A stretch of DNA of 64,000 bases from Emiliania huxleyi CCMP1516 (GCF_000372725.1 NW_005201058.1:250967-314966), one strand, 5' to 3'. Positions 22,393-33,113 are shown, counted from the stretch's first letter. The notes: generated from the letters alone by a model not told the origin. A program made the numbers and translations.

Positions 22393-22402
22393 GGATCACG
22401 AG
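22330..22402 (-). pseudogene. Inverted fragment of the membrane-protein family found at 22.7-29.3 kb
   Basis: Read on the minus strand, this stretch encodes VILKVELPSPLPGHAEAAAW. That matches the VILKDELPGPLPGLAEAAAL segment of the two plus-strand family members downstream. It is a short, isolated, inverted piece. It underlies the last codons of the giant open frame, which suggests the 3' end of that frame is read antisense through a foreign fragment. Confidence 0.7.
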
Positions 22403-22541
22403 CCTTGGGTCACTCCCGCGAAAACACACTCTCTCTCTCTCCCGCGAAACCCGCCCCGTGAACATACGACAAATCCTCGAGAGGATCGACAAAATCGAAT
22501 GTTCCAAGCAGCCGACTCTCTCTCTCTCTCCCTCCCAAGGG

Positions 22542-22659
<118 letters not shown>

Positions 22660-22755
22660 TCCCCAAAACACGGCGGATGCCTATGTATGTGGCGTCGACC
22701 ATCCCGAAAATCAGATAAGGTCTTCATTACCTCTCTTATCGCAGGCAGGTCTCGA

Positions 22756-24264
22756 ATGATCCCCGCCAAGGGCAGCCTCGCTGCGCTGCGCGCTGCCACC
22801 GCTGCTCATGAGGAGAGGCGGGCTGCCGACGCGCGAGCCATCGAGGCTGCCGCGTTGGCGCGGGCAGAGGCTGAGCGGGCCGCTGCCTCGGAGCTCAACG
22901 CGGCTGCCCGAGCGCTGTCCGATTTTGAGCAAGAGCTCACGCAAGCTCGACAGAACTTCACGTTGCGAGTAGCGGTGTGCGACACTCTTCAGCTGGACTT
23001 GTGCCGCGGGGTTCTCACACGCGTGCCTTGGCTTGCCGCTGTGATGTCAGCCGAGCAGGTGTTGGCGGATCCCGAGCGTGTGAGGGCGTGGCTTCTCTGG
23101 GCCGAGGGTACGGCGGCGGGTTCGACGCACCCGACACCGCCCACCCTGCCGACCACGCCAGTCGGGGCGGAGGGCGATCTCGAGCTGGGCTCCGGCGCCT
23201 CCGGCTGGGAGCGATGGCGGCGTGTCGTTGCGACCGAGGCAGCTGAGCAGGAGGAGGAGGGGTCGCGCTCTGCGGCGGCGGAGCCTGCCGCCCCACCCCG
23301 CAAGCGCACCCGCAGCGAGGCCGTCACCGAGCCGTTCGGTTCCGGCCCGGAGAGCGGCACGCCGGACGCGCCCAGCTCCTTCGCTCTTCCGCCGGTCGAA
23401 ACAGTGACTGTTGACGGGATCGTCTTCAGAAGCTTCCAGACAGAGGACGCGATGCGGCGCCACCTCTCCGCTGGGTTTCCCCCAGTACCCCGTGGGCGAC
23501 CCTCTCTGGTGGGGAGGTGCTGGGGCGACGTCGTCTCGGGCGGCGCGCTGGGCTGCGAGGCGCTGCCTCCGCAGGCGTCGAGCTTTCGCGAGAGGTTCTG
23601 CGGGGGCTGCCGGGAGCAGGGCGTGTTTGTGCCCGCGTCGAGGGTGTGCGTGCCCATCGGCGCGGGCTCCGAGATCGCCAACCGCCACGGGCGCGGCTTC
23701 TGGAACGAGCCGTCCCCGTCCTCGCGCTTGCCTGCGCACCGCGTCGTGAACCAGACGTCCGACTGCCCGGGCCCGACGCTCGTGATCCTCAAGGACGAGC
23801 TTCCGGGCCCGCTGCCCGGCCTGGCCGAGGCCGCCGCGCTGTCCACCTCCGGCGGCTGGGTCGCCTTCACGGTCGGCCGCACGCTCAGGAGCGAGATGGC
23901 TCTGCCGTCGGCCGTTGCGTCTCTTCTCTCGCCGCCCCCGCCGCCCGAGCGCGACACCCCTCGGGCTCGCACCGCAGCGGCCGAGGGGCTTGTCGAGGGG
24001 TTTGCGGCGGAGGGTGCGGCAGAGGCAGCGGTGGAGGAGGAGGCCTCTGCTTCGTCGGCGGCAGGAGTGCTGCTCAGCTTGGCCGCCGCGCCACTGCATC
24101 CGGCCTCGAGCCCGCCCTCGCCGCCTGCACTCCAGTCGACACCAGCCACGCCACCGCTGCCGCTGCTCTCTCCGCGCTCGCGCTCGTCTTCGGCGCGTCT
24201 GGGCGCGCTCGCACCGGTCCAGTTCTGTCTGGCCGAGCTCAGCATCAACTCTGCCACTCGCTGA
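22756..24264 (+). pseudogene. Unknown family, coiled coil plus Cys domain; C-terminal membrane part disrupted
   Basis: The start MIPAKGSLAALR is shared with the paralogue at 27304, which fixes the ATG although the frame is open to 22687. An Ala/Glu-rich coiled coil comes first, then a Pro-rich spacer, a basic PRKRTRS stretch, and the conserved domain with CWGDVVSGGALGCEALPP and CGGC. I do not recognise the family. Compared with the paralogue, the frame has lost most of the first membrane segment near 24225 and stops, with more membrane modules following in other frames. This copy therefore looks broken, unless unusual splicing restores it. Confidence 0.6.
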
Positions 24265-24289
24265 CGGGCTGCGTTCCTGCGGCGGTGCT

Positions 24290-25870
24290 GCTCCCTCCCT
24301 CCCTCGCCGTTTGCCACGCCGGCGCCGCTGCTCTTTGCTCCGCGCTCGTGGCAGCTGCCGTCGCGCGTGGGCTTGCTGGCACCCATCCAGGTGTCGCTCG
24401 CCCTGGTGGCGGTGTGCGCCGCCTTCGCGGCCGAGCTCTACACCAACCCAACCTTTGCCTTTGCTGCTGCGGGCTTCGCAGCGATTGCCGCTGCCAACTT
24501 GGCTCAGGCCTCGCCTCGCATTGTCGCGCGTGCGCTCACGATGATGCTCGTCTGTGCCCCGACTCTGCGTCTCATCCACGTTCTGATAAGCTCGCCGGCA
24601 CAGCTGACCCGCCATCTGGACAACTCATCGAAGGGAGGCTGGGCATGCTCTCACTCTGTGCAGGGTGCGGCGCCTCCTACGGCGCGCTGCCGCCCGCCGC
24701 CCTCCCTTCCTCCCGCAAGCTGCTCGCAGCGGCATACTTCGCTTGCGGGCCCGCGCTTACTCGCGTTGCCTTGGTCCTCTGTGCTCGGACGGGCGACGAG
24801 CGCACGCTCTCCTTTGAAATGCTGTACGGCGGCCTCCCCTTCGCCGCGACCTTTCTGGCTGCCCAGGCTGTCTCATACAGCAGCCTCGGGCAAGACGCTC
24901 CGCCCTCGCCGCCTGCACTCCAGTCGACACCAGCCACGCCACCGCTGCCGCTGCTCTCTCCGCGCTTGCGCTCGTCTTCGGCGCGTCTGGGCGCGTTCGC
25001 ACCGGTCCAGTTCTCGCTCGCCCTCTTGGTGGTGTTCGCTGCTCGTCTGGCCGCAGCATCAACCCCGCCGGCTTGCTCGCTGCCGCGGGCTTTGCTGTGC
25101 TGGCCCTCGCTAATCTAGCACAGGCCTCGCCTCGCTTTGTGGCGCGCGCGATGGCGCTGCTGCTCCTTTGCATCTCGACTCTTCGCATCGTTCAAAGCTT
25201 GGCCTTCTCGCCGGCCAAGCTGACGGGCGCAATCGACAAGGCGGCAGGCGCTTGGGGTTGCGTAATCACGTCCTGTGCAGCGTGCGGCGCCGCTTTCGGA
25301 CTCTGCCACCCGCTGCCCTCCCTCAAGCTGCTCGCAGCGGTTTACTGCGCTTGCGCGTTGGCATGTGACGGCGTCATTCTCCATGTCCGGACGGGCCACG
25401 AGCGCGCGCTCAAATTCTCCTTGCTGTACACGCTCCTCCCCTTCCTCGCGTCCTTCCTCGCAGCCCAGGCAGTCTCGGCGTGCACGACGCCCTCCCCGCA
25501 ACCCCACCGGCAAACACAACCGCACCGGCGCGATTTCGCACGGCGTTCTCGGGGTGCCTGCGACCGCTGCTGCTCCATGCGGCACGGATGATTGATAGGC
25601 CGACCGCCGCCGTGCAGCTCGAGATGGGCTGCCGGCTGAGCACGCCGCCGCTCAAGCTGGCGGTGGGCGTCTGCTGCGGGCTGATGCACAGCCTGCGGCC
25701 TTACTCGCGGGCGCTCGCGGGCCTCGTCGCCGCGCTCCTCTTCTCCATTCACGCGATCGCGTACTTGCGCACGGGCGACGCGAGCTGCCTCGGGGGCATC
25801 CCTCGCTCCCTCGCCTTCCTCTTTGCCCTGCCGACGCTCTGCTCGCTCGTTGCACGCTCCTTCCAATATG
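24290..25870 (+). pseudogene. Reiterated copies of the family's membrane module
   Basis: Three further partial copies of the 4-5-segment membrane domain follow in different frames: around 24390-24900, 24985-25480 and, more diverged, 25590-25865. Recognisable pieces are AAANLAQASPR / LALANLAQASPR and VRTGHERA / LRTGDAS. About 110 bp before the second module (near 24895-25010) repeat the sequence near 24115-24230 almost exactly, so the array arose by segmental duplication. No continuous frame links them. It could be a decayed tandem gene cluster or badly interrupted exons. Confidence 0.55.
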
Positions 25871-26023
25871 AGGCGGTGGCGGGGGAGGCGGTGGGGGAGG
25901 CGGAGGCGGCGGGGAGGGTCGCGGGGAGGGAGGCGGAGGAGGCGGAGGCGGGCCGGGCCGGCGTGGGCGGCGCGGCGTCGGTGGGCGCGTCAGGCCGCCC
26001 TTCAGGGTAGGGCGTCACGGGGA

Positions 26024-26283
26024 GCCAGTCGACTCGCATCGGTTGGTAAGGTAAGGTAAGGTAAGGTAAATTTCTCCACACATCGGTTGCCCCTCCCCTG
26101 TGCCTTGAGGCAACGGCGGAGCTACTCTCGTGTCCACGCCACATGCACAACACATGCACATGCACATGCACAACCGTAAATGTGTTAGTGAGTATTCTTG
26201 ATACGAAACCACGACGACACACACCAGTCGACTCGTATCGGTTGCCTCCATGAACGGCGGAGCTATTCTCGCGCCCACACCAC
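26024..26283 (+). repeat. Diverged 200-bp duplication with simple repeats
   Basis: The segment from CCAGTCGACTCGCATCGGTT (26024) through CGGCGGAGCTACTCTCG recurs from 26224 with CCAGTCGACTCGTATCGGTT and CGGCGGAGCTATTCTCG. Inside are five GGTAA units (26045-26069) and a CACATG minisatellite (about 26140-26174). No gene is seen between about 25.87 and 27.30 kb. Confidence 0.75.
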
Positions 26284-26455
26284 ACCTGGCTCCAACGTGG
26301 AGACACGCCCAATAGCTGCGGACACTACTAGGTCACGCATGGCACCAGAAGTTTTATCTCTGGGCCCCGAAAGGCAGCTCTAGCAGCGTCGTTACGCATG
26401 CGCCCTCCCTCCCTCCTGGGTGGGTGGGCGCATGCGCCTCACATCTCGCCAGAGC

Positions 26456-26459
<4 letters not shown>

Positions 26460-26488
<29 letters not shown>

Positions 26489-26952
26489 CGTAAAGAGACG
26501 ATCGGAGGGGTCCCGTACCATGCGGAATCGACCCTATCAAGTGCTCAAGTGCTCAAGTGCTCAACCGTAAATGGGCAAATAAATAAAAACGCCCACGTCT
26601 CTACCCGGTACTGCGAGCCGTCCTATTACCAGGTTGCAACCCTTGTTCCGCACTGTGCTGTGAATCGAGCGGCAACCAACAGCTCTCAGGACCCCCCGGT
26701 GCTGGGGTGCTGCCAGCAACCAACCAACTCACCGGCGAGCGGAGCGAGCCGAAGAGCGAGCGGGCCAAATTGGCGCTGTGAACGCACCTACGTGGCGGGC
26801 CGCGCAGGCCCGGCAGCAGGGCACCCCCGCGCGGATGCCGACGAGGATCACGGTGCGCTACCCGAACGAAGGTGGACTGCTGACAGGGTTTGCGGTGTCA
26901 GTTAGTGTATGTAAAAATTCTTAGAAATTTGCCCCCCCCCCCCCCCCCCCTT
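26460..26952. repeat. Microsatellites: (CA)n at 26460-26486 and poly-C at 26932-26950
   Basis: A CA run and a 19-nt C run inside non-coding sequence. They flank the dispersed repeat listed separately. Confidence 0.95.
26500..26788 (+). repeat. Dispersed repeat, copy 1 (two blocks)
   Basis: Block A (26500-26564) holds GGGGTCCCGTACCATGCGG and ends in iterated CAAGTGCT. Block B (26703-26780) holds CAGCAACCAACCAACTCACC and ends in GGCCAAATTGGCGCTGTG. Both recur near 48.6-48.8 kb but in the opposite order. Purpose unknown; it is probably a mobile or recombinogenic repeat. Confidence 0.8.
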
Positions 26953-27303
26953 CCCGAGAACGGGGCTAGATAGAAGCACACACCCCGAGTGCGGGACATG
27001 GGGCAGCAACCGACAACGTGGACGGGGATGGGGTGCTGCTCAACCGGCGGCAACCAGCAGCTTTCATTCACAGCCGAGTGCGGAACAATGTGTGTCTCGC
27101 ATCACTTGCTTAATTGTCGACGGGGTTGCCCTGTGCCTCGTCTGGCCAAGTCTACGTACGTCCGAAATTTAATGTTAGGAGTGAGGACCTTAGACCAACA
27201 AGTTTCTTCCATTGTACGATAAAACGGCCACGTGTCTGCGAGAGGTGGGGGCGGATCTCGGCACTTGCACTTGATTGTCGCCCTTGCGGGTTGTACTCAG
27301 GCG

Positions 27304-29310
27304 ATGATCCCCGCGCCGGGCAGCCTCGTCGCGCTGCGGCAAGCCGCCGCTGCTCACCAGCGTGCCGAAGAGGAGAGGCTGGCCGCCGCCTTGGAGCGGG
27401 AGGCGGCGAAGGTCAGGGAGCTGGAGGAGCTGGTCGCGGCTGCCAAAGAGCTGACCGATGTGGAGCAAGACCTCGAGCAGCTCCGCAGCGAGTACGCCAC
27501 GCGCCGCGAACTTCACAGCGCTGCGCTGCTCGCAGTATGCCGCAAAGCGATCACACGCGTGCCTCGGCTCGCTGCTGTGATGACAGCCGAGCAGGCGTTG
27601 GAAGATCCCGAGCGTGTGCTGGCGTGGCTTCTCAGCGCGGCGGGCACGGCGCATCCGACAGCGCCTGCTGCGGGCTTGATTCCCCCGACACCGCCCACCC
27701 TGCCGGCCACACCGGTCGCGACGATAGGGGGCGCCCTCGAGCTGGGCTCTGGCGCGTCCCTCTGGCAGCGAGGGCAGCGCTCCGTCTCGACCGAGGCAGC
27801 TGAGCAGGCGGAGGAGGGTTCGTGCTCTGGGGCGGCGGCGCCTTCGCGGTGCCCAGGGCTGATGGAAGAGGCGAGGCCCCCGGCCCGCGAGGCCGCCAGC
27901 TCCGACGCTCCACCCCCGAAGCGCACGCGCTACACGGAGACGTGCTGGGGCGACGTCGTCTCGGGCGGCGCGCTGGGCTGCGAGGCGCTGCCTCCGCAGG
28001 CGTCGAGGGCCGCCTTTCGCGAGAGGTTCTGCGGGGGCTGCCGGCAGCGGGGCGTGTTTGTGCCGGCGTCGAGGGTGCGCATGCCCATCGGCGCGGGCTC
28101 CGACGAGATCGCCAACCGCCACGGGCGCGGCTTCTGGAACGAGCCGTCCCGAGCCTCGCGCTTGCCTGCGCACCGCGTCGTGAACCAGACATCCGACTGC
28201 TCGGGCCCGACGCTCGTGATCCTCAAGGACGAGCTTCCGGGCCCGCTGCCCGGCCTGGCCGAGGCCGCCGCGCTGTCCACCTCCGGCGGCTGGGTCGCCT
28301 TCACGGTCGGCCGCACGCTCAGGAGCGAGGTGGCTCTGCCGTCGGCCGTTGCGATTCCTCTCTCGCCGCCCCCGCCGCCCGAGCGCGACACCCCTGAGGC
28401 TCGCACCGCATCAGCCGAGGGGCGTGTCGAGGGGTTTGCGGCGGCGGCGCAGGCGGGCGAGGCGTCTGGGTCTGCGTTGGAGGCCGGCCTCGAGCCCTTC
28501 CTCGCGGAGATCTCGCTCGCTCTCGGCCCGCTCGCCGAGGCCGGCGCGCCGCCGCCGCCGGGGCCCGGCGAGATGACGTGGCACTTCGGGGGCGGCAGCC
28601 CCATCGACGACCTGCTTCTCTCTGGCTCCGCGACACCGCCGCTGCTGCAGACGCGCCCGACTCCGGCGGCAAGCGTGCCGCCGCCCTCCATGCCGCCTTC
28701 GCCGCCGGCCATGCACATCCCACTGCGTCTGGACGTGATGCAGAGCAAGCCGGTCCAGCTCTCGCTCGCCCTTTTGGTGATGGTCGCCGCTCGTCTGGCC
28801 GAGCTCGACACCACCAACCCCGCCGCCTTCATCGTTGCTGCGGGCTTTGGATTGCTGGCCCTCGCCAACCTGGCACAGGCCTCGCCTCGCTTTCTCGCGC
28901 GCGCGTTGACCCTGCTTCTCGTCTGCGTCTCGACTATGCGTCTTGTCAGCGTCCTTGTCCGCTCGCCGGAAGCGTTGGCCCGTGAGCTCGACACGTTCGC
29001 AGGCGTTGGGCGGTGCATCACCACGATGGCTGCAGCGACCGGCGCCGCTCTCGGAGCTCTGCCACCCTCTGCCCTCCCTCCGACCCGCAAGCTGCTCGCA
29101 GTGGGATACTGTGCTTGCGTGCAGATGTGCGTCGCTTTGATCCTCCGTGTCCGCACGGGCGACGAGCGCGCGCCTCCCTTTCAGCTGCTGCACATCGTCC
29201 TCCCCTTCCTCGCGTCGTTCCTCGCGGCCCATGCAGCTTCGCGCAGCAGCGTCGGGCAGAACGTGGCGCGGCGGGGCTACTCCATGCGGCTCGCCTGCGA
29301 TGAATGCTAG
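27304..29310 (+). CDS. Unknown coiled-coil, Cys-domain and multi-membrane protein (intact family member)
   Basis: Start ATG 27304 (MIPAPGSLVALR) is conserved with the damaged relative at 22756. The protein has 668 residues. Residues 15-75 are a Glu/Ala coiled coil, followed by a Pro-rich spacer and a basic PPKRTR. About residues 215-350 form the conserved domain (CWGDVVSGGALGCEALPP, then CGGCRQRG, then RHGRGFWNEPSR). A Pro/Glu-rich spacer follows. The last about 190 residues hold roughly five hydrophobic segments (SLALLVMVAARLAEL, FIVAAGFGLLALANL, LTLLLVCVSTMRLVSVL and others). It is probably an integral membrane protein with a large soluble N-terminus. I do not recognise the family. At least three copies or pieces lie within 7 kb. 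Confidence 0.75.
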   Translation: MIPAPGSLVALRQAAAAHQRAEEERLAAALEREAAKVRELEELVAAAKELTDVEQDLEQLRSEYATRRELHSAALLAVCRKAITRVPRLAAVMTAEQALEDPERVLAWLLSAAGTAHPTAPAAGLIPPTPPTLPATPVATIGGALELGSGASLWQRGQRSVSTEAAEQAEEGSCSGAAAPSRCPGLMEEARPPAREAASSDAPPPKRTRYTETCWGDVVSGGALGCEALPPQASRAAFRERFCGGCRQRGVFVPASRVRMPIGAGSDEIANRHGRGFWNEPSRASRLPAHRVVNQTSDCSGPTLVILKDELPGPLPGLAEAAALSTSGGWVAFTVGRTLRSEVALPSAVAIPLSPPPPPERDTPEARTASAEGRVEGFAAAAQAGEASGSALEAGLEPFLAEISLALGPLAEAGAPPPPGPGEMTWHFGGGSPIDDLLLSGSATPPLLQTRPTPAASVPPPSMPPSPPAMHIPLRLDVMQSKPVQLSLALLVMVAARLAELDTTNPAAFIVAAGFGLLALANLAQASPRFLARALTLLLVCVSTMRLVSVLVRSPEALARELDTFAGVGRCITTMAAATGAALGALPPSALPPTRKLLAVGYCACVQMCVALILRVRTGDERAPPFQLLHIVLPFLASFLAAHAASRSSVGQNVARRGYSMRLACDEC

Positions 29311-29924
29311 ACAGACTGCGTTACACGCCGCACGCGGCGGAAGCATGGCGGCGCCCGTGCGTTGCGTTGCTAGTCCGCGTCTGGACGGCCGCCGAGCCGT
29401 GAGCATGTTGGACTTGCGCGGCGGCCCTCGGACGTCGCGTAGCACTTCTCTGGTGTGCTTTCGTGCCGGTGAAGCAAGTTTGTCCGTTCCCTGCGTGCTG
29501 CGACTGTCGGTTTCTGACATAATTCTGAGACGTTCATGTATCGAGTGTGTGTGTGTGAGCGAAAATAGAGGACTACACAGCCGTACACTCACCCCGACAC
29601 GCGAGCGTTCGCGAGCGGCATATAGGATGCTCCGCAAACCTTCCTAACTGGATGCAGCCCGGGGGGAGGGTCAGCCGTGGGCAAAGAAACCAGCACCTCA
29701 TCAGTCTCTTCCTTGAGCGTCACAGCTCGGTGATCGCGCCGGCCGGACACCACTGTAACGTCCGTTCCGGGCATTTGAACGCGACCTTCGGGGGCAAAGA
29801 CATGGGCTCTAGGGCTCAGACTGGACTCCTCTTGGTCCCTTCTGATGCCCTAGGCCACACCTGGGCCTTACCTGGGGTTCTAGGGGCCGGCCAGGGTTTG
29901 CCTCCCTAAAGGGGCCCGGAGGAC
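29311..29924. other. No gene seen
   Basis: Presumed 3' flank of the membrane-protein gene, then GC-rich sequence without a convincing coding frame or RNA gene. Confidence 0.6.
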
Positions 29925-30728
29925 CTTAAAATCCCTGTGTGGTGGCGGCGTGCCGTCCTCCCATCCCTCCTCTCGAGGTTCTCGAGGTGGATATCCTTTG
30001 GCCGCGTTGGGTAGCGAGGATTGGTCCTGTAACCCGAGCCACGGAGGCGTGTTTTCTGACGGCCGACCGTCAGTGCACGGAGTTGCCCCTTCTCCGACTG
30101 CCCCGGCTAGTTCACGGGTTTCGCGGGAGTGACCCCATGCGTCAAACCCGAGACCTAGCGCGGGGGTGGGTTGGAGGGGGCTCGCCCCGTTCCTCCCCAT
30201 CGGGCCGCGTGAGCGGCCTCGCCTCGCAGATTCGTTTTTCGCGCCTGGGTCAGGCGCGCGGGGCATCCCCCGGGTCGCTCGACCAGCGATCCGAAGAGTG
30301 GCCGCTATGCGAGGGAAAGAGCGGGGCCCACGGGGTACGCCTCGTCCGGCCCCTTCCGAGGGGGGAAGGGAATTGTGGGGTCCCCACGGGCGCCTCTCTT
30401 CGGCCCTCCCGAGGGGGGGAGGGGAGCAAGGGGGTGGGGGGGTCGGGGCGGGGGGGAGGGGTCTCGGATTTCATGGGTCTAATACTTGCCTTTCGGGGAG
30501 GGGCCTCGGTTACGGCGAGCGCAGTGGCGCGCGCCCTACGTCTTCCCCTCCTCCCCAGAGGCAGCGAGTAGGCAGCGAGAGGGGGTATCGAGCGTGTGCC
30601 TGTGATAGTACTAGCACGCGCCAGTTCGCACCTGTGTCGAGCCTGTCTGCTAAAAGAAAGAAAGAAAACGGACAACCCAAGGGAGGGATGGGAGGACGGC
30701 ACGCCGCCACCACACAGGGATTTTAAGG
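29925..30728. repeat. 0.8-kb segment bounded by a 47-bp inverted repeat
   Basis: CCTTAAAATCCCTGTGTGGT and the about 27 bases after it start at 29925. The reverse complement ends at 30728. The same motif also lies at 58988 and 61312 in the first orientation. The segment between is GC-rich with no supported gene. At its right end (30591-30652) is a LINE tail of the 58-59 kb type, followed by a GAAA-rich run. The inverted pair may be two independent insertions rather than one element. Confidence 0.6.
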
Positions 30729-31295
30729 AGAGGGGTGTTGTGCGCTAGCCGTCGCCCACCCTTGGGCGTCCGCCTCTTCCTATCTCTCTTCGCAGTCTCT
30801 CGCCGATTCTCGCTGCAACCTTCATGCCACCTCGCGGTCGTCCCACTCTCGTCGTTCTCTCCCTTGTCGCTTCTTCCTCTGTCGCGTCGCTCTCCTCTGC
30901 CTCGTTCTGCGACGCCGCCGCCGCCTGCCGGTCCCTTGTTCTCGCTGCTTCTTGCGCCTTTCGGCGCAGCTCCGTCCTCCTCGGTCCTCGCTGCATATCC
31001 TGGCCCCTCGAGTCTATCGAGCTCTCCTCGAGCAAGGACGAGTCTTCTGACGCCCACTGCGATCATTTGCCACCCAGTCATGTCGTTGCTCAGGTCCACT
31101 CTCTCTTCGAACACTTACTTGTGCCTTCACTGATGATGCCGGCGCTGGGGTCCCCTTCGGGTGCATCGTGACGGCTGACAACGGGATTTCCACTGGTTCG
31201 TCCTCCTCGGAGTCGTCTTCCCCCTCTTCCTTCACCCGTGCCCAGTTTTCTGCGAGAGAGAGCTCGAAAGATTCTTTCGAGGCCTCCTAGAATTC
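30729..31295 (+). mobile_element. Repeat leader with a small conserved ORF (30824-31171)
   Basis: This stretch matches the reverse strand of about 61130-61310, including the start of a small ORF, MPPRGRPTLVVLSLV. It precedes the ORF1-like gene and looks like the 5' part of a repetitive element. The 115-residue ORF is Ser/Ala-rich with no motif I can name; only its first about 20 codons are shared with the other copy. Confidence 0.5.
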
Positions 31296-32972
31296 TTGTT
31301 CCCCTCGCCGTCGACGGCCTGCCGCCGCTCTCTGCCCTCTCGGCGGCCGCCACAGCGAGCACCCACCCGCAGCCCGGGGGCCACGCGGCCGGGCACCAGG
31401 CCTTCGATGGCGGCCTCGCCCGCCATCGACCTGGGAGAGCCGCTCGCGGCTCTGTTCAAGCGCGCGCGCGTCGCCGACAACCTCTACCGCAGGTATGAGG
31501 GGCGGCTCGCGGAGCTGGGCATTGGCGATGCTGGCGACCTCCTCGACGAGGTCGCTGAGAAGGGCATCGGCTCGCTCGACATCCACGACCGCCAGGCGGA
31601 GAAGCTCCGCCAAGCTCTTCTCGGCCGGCGGGGCTGGGGGGACGCAGCTGCGGTCTTGGCATCCCTCAGCGGCTTGTCGCTGGGCGACACCCCGGCTGGG
31701 GTGGCGGCTGGCGATCAGGCGGCTGGTGGCGGGGCAGCGGCTGGCGGCGTGGGCCGCGGCGGCGCGCGCCCCGAAGAGGCGGACGGCGGTGCCTGCGACG
31801 CGCAGGCCGCTGAAGGTGGGTCCGGAGGTGGGACCGAGGGATCCAGTTTGGACCCCTTGGAGCCCGCGCTGCCGGAGGGCGGCGATGGGACGATCGCCGC
31901 CGAGGGGGGGGAGGAGGAGGTCGAGGGCGGGCGGAAGGCGCCGCGGCGCCGCCGAGGGCGGCGCGGCCGTGGCGCCAGGGGTCGCGGGGGGGGGCTCGAG
32001 AAGGTGCCCGACACCGCGGCGGGTTTGGCTGCTGAGCGGCCAAACCCAGTGGAGGAGGTTTCCACCGGCGGCGCGGCGCCGGCGGAGGGGGAGGAGGGCG
32101 GCCCGCCCTCGCTCGCTGCTGATGGACCTGGACGTGCCCCATGTTGGGGGCCCGCCGGCATTACCCCGCCCGAGACGCCGGTCTCGGACGCTGCCGGCGC
32201 GCCCCACCCTTTCAATCTTTTAGATGAGGCCACGGGTTCTAAGGCGGGCGAGGCGGCTGCTGAGGCGTTGGCGGAGGCGGCGGTCGACGCGGTCTACGGG
32301 GCGCTCGTGGCGGCGACGCTCGAGGAGTGGGCTGGGGCGAGCACGGACAACCCCGTCTCCGCGGAGGACGCTCGAGGCCCAGGCCTCGAGTGTCGGGATT
32401 GCTTTGAGAACTTTTACAAGGAGTACGACGTGGAGCCGTGGCTGTGGCGCCGGGCGTTGCGTGAGGGCTGGTCGGAGCTGGGGGGCTGGTCGAGAGAGGA
32501 GATGGAGGCGGCGGAGAAGGAGATCTGGCGCGGCGAGAGTTCTGAGATCTCTCAGCTAGGCGAGATGGTCTGCGATGGTTGCCTGGAGGGCTATTTGGGG
32601 GGAGGCTTTGGCGACTACTCGGAGCTGCGCAGCGGCTACGTTGCGCCGTATCCGGGTAACCCCTGGATAGGTCGCTCGCGCGACCTCTCCTGGATGCGCA
32701 AGGGGCCCATTGGGGTCACGCGGAGGGAGGCGCTGTTAGCGGCGGAGGAGGCGAAGGCGGCCGCACGGGCGGCGGAGAAGGCGCGGGCGGCGGAGGGGGG
32801 GAAGGGCGGCGGCAGCGGGCGGCAGTCCCGCGAGGCACGCCGGCGGAAGGGTTCGTCTTCGCGGGGCGGGGTGCGCACTGCGCGCCGCGAGGATGAGGAG
32901 CCTGAGCCAGGGGAGGGTTGGGAAGGGGGGGCGAGGCCGGAGGAGTATGACGGCCTCTTCGACGGCCCATAA
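31296..32972 (+). CDS. Repeat-associated ORF1-like protein with paired CxxC motifs
   Basis: Frame of 558 residues. The ATG at 31407 (MAASPAIDLGEPL) is a better start than 31296. Residues about 45-100 form a small helical domain (LFKRARVADNLYRRYEGRL, then LLGRRGW) resembling a SAM or DNA-repair-type helical bundle. A Gly/Arg-rich basic tract (RRRRGRRGRGARGRGGG) follows. Further on CRDC and VCDGC, about 75 residues apart, could form a zinc site. The C-terminus is an Ala/Glu/Lys helix and a basic tail. Basic, nucleic-acid-binding character plus the repeat leader upstream and an AATTCTTTCGAGG tail downstream suggest a retroelement ORF1, but a host gene is possible. Confidence 0.5.
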   Translation: MFPSPSTACRRSLPSRRPPQRAPTRSPGATRPGTRPSMAASPAIDLGEPLAALFKRARVADNLYRRYEGRLAELGIGDAGDLLDEVAEKGIGSLDIHDRQAEKLRQALLGRRGWGDAAAVLASLSGLSLGDTPAGVAAGDQAAGGGAAAGGVGRGGARPEEADGGACDAQAAEGGSGGGTEGSSLDPLEPALPEGGDGTIAAEGGEEEVEGGRKAPRRRRGRRGRGARGRGGGLEKVPDTAAGLAAERPNPVEEVSTGGAAPAEGEEGGPPSLAADGPGRAPCWGPAGITPPETPVSDAAGAPHPFNLLDEATGSKAGEAAAEALAEAAVDAVYGALVAATLEEWAGASTDNPVSAEDARGPGLECRDCFENFYKEYDVEPWLWRRALREGWSELGGWSREEMEAAEKEIWRGESSEISQLGEMVCDGCLEGYLGGGFGDYSELRSGYVAPYPGNPWIGRSRDLSWMRKGPIGVTRREALLAAEEAKAAARAAEKARAAEGGKGGGSGRQSREARRRKGSSSRGGVRTARREDEEPEPGEGWEGGARPEEYDGLFDGP

Positions 32973-33113
32973 GGGGCCGTTGTCTGCTGTGCCTTTTGTG
33001 GTGCTAGTTCGTGCCAGTCTGCTGTGAGAGGGGCTTGCATTGTAGAATTCTTTCGAGGCTGCCCTGCCGATCAGCCGTACGTGCGGCGTTGCTAGCCTCG
33101 CGCCGAAACGGAA

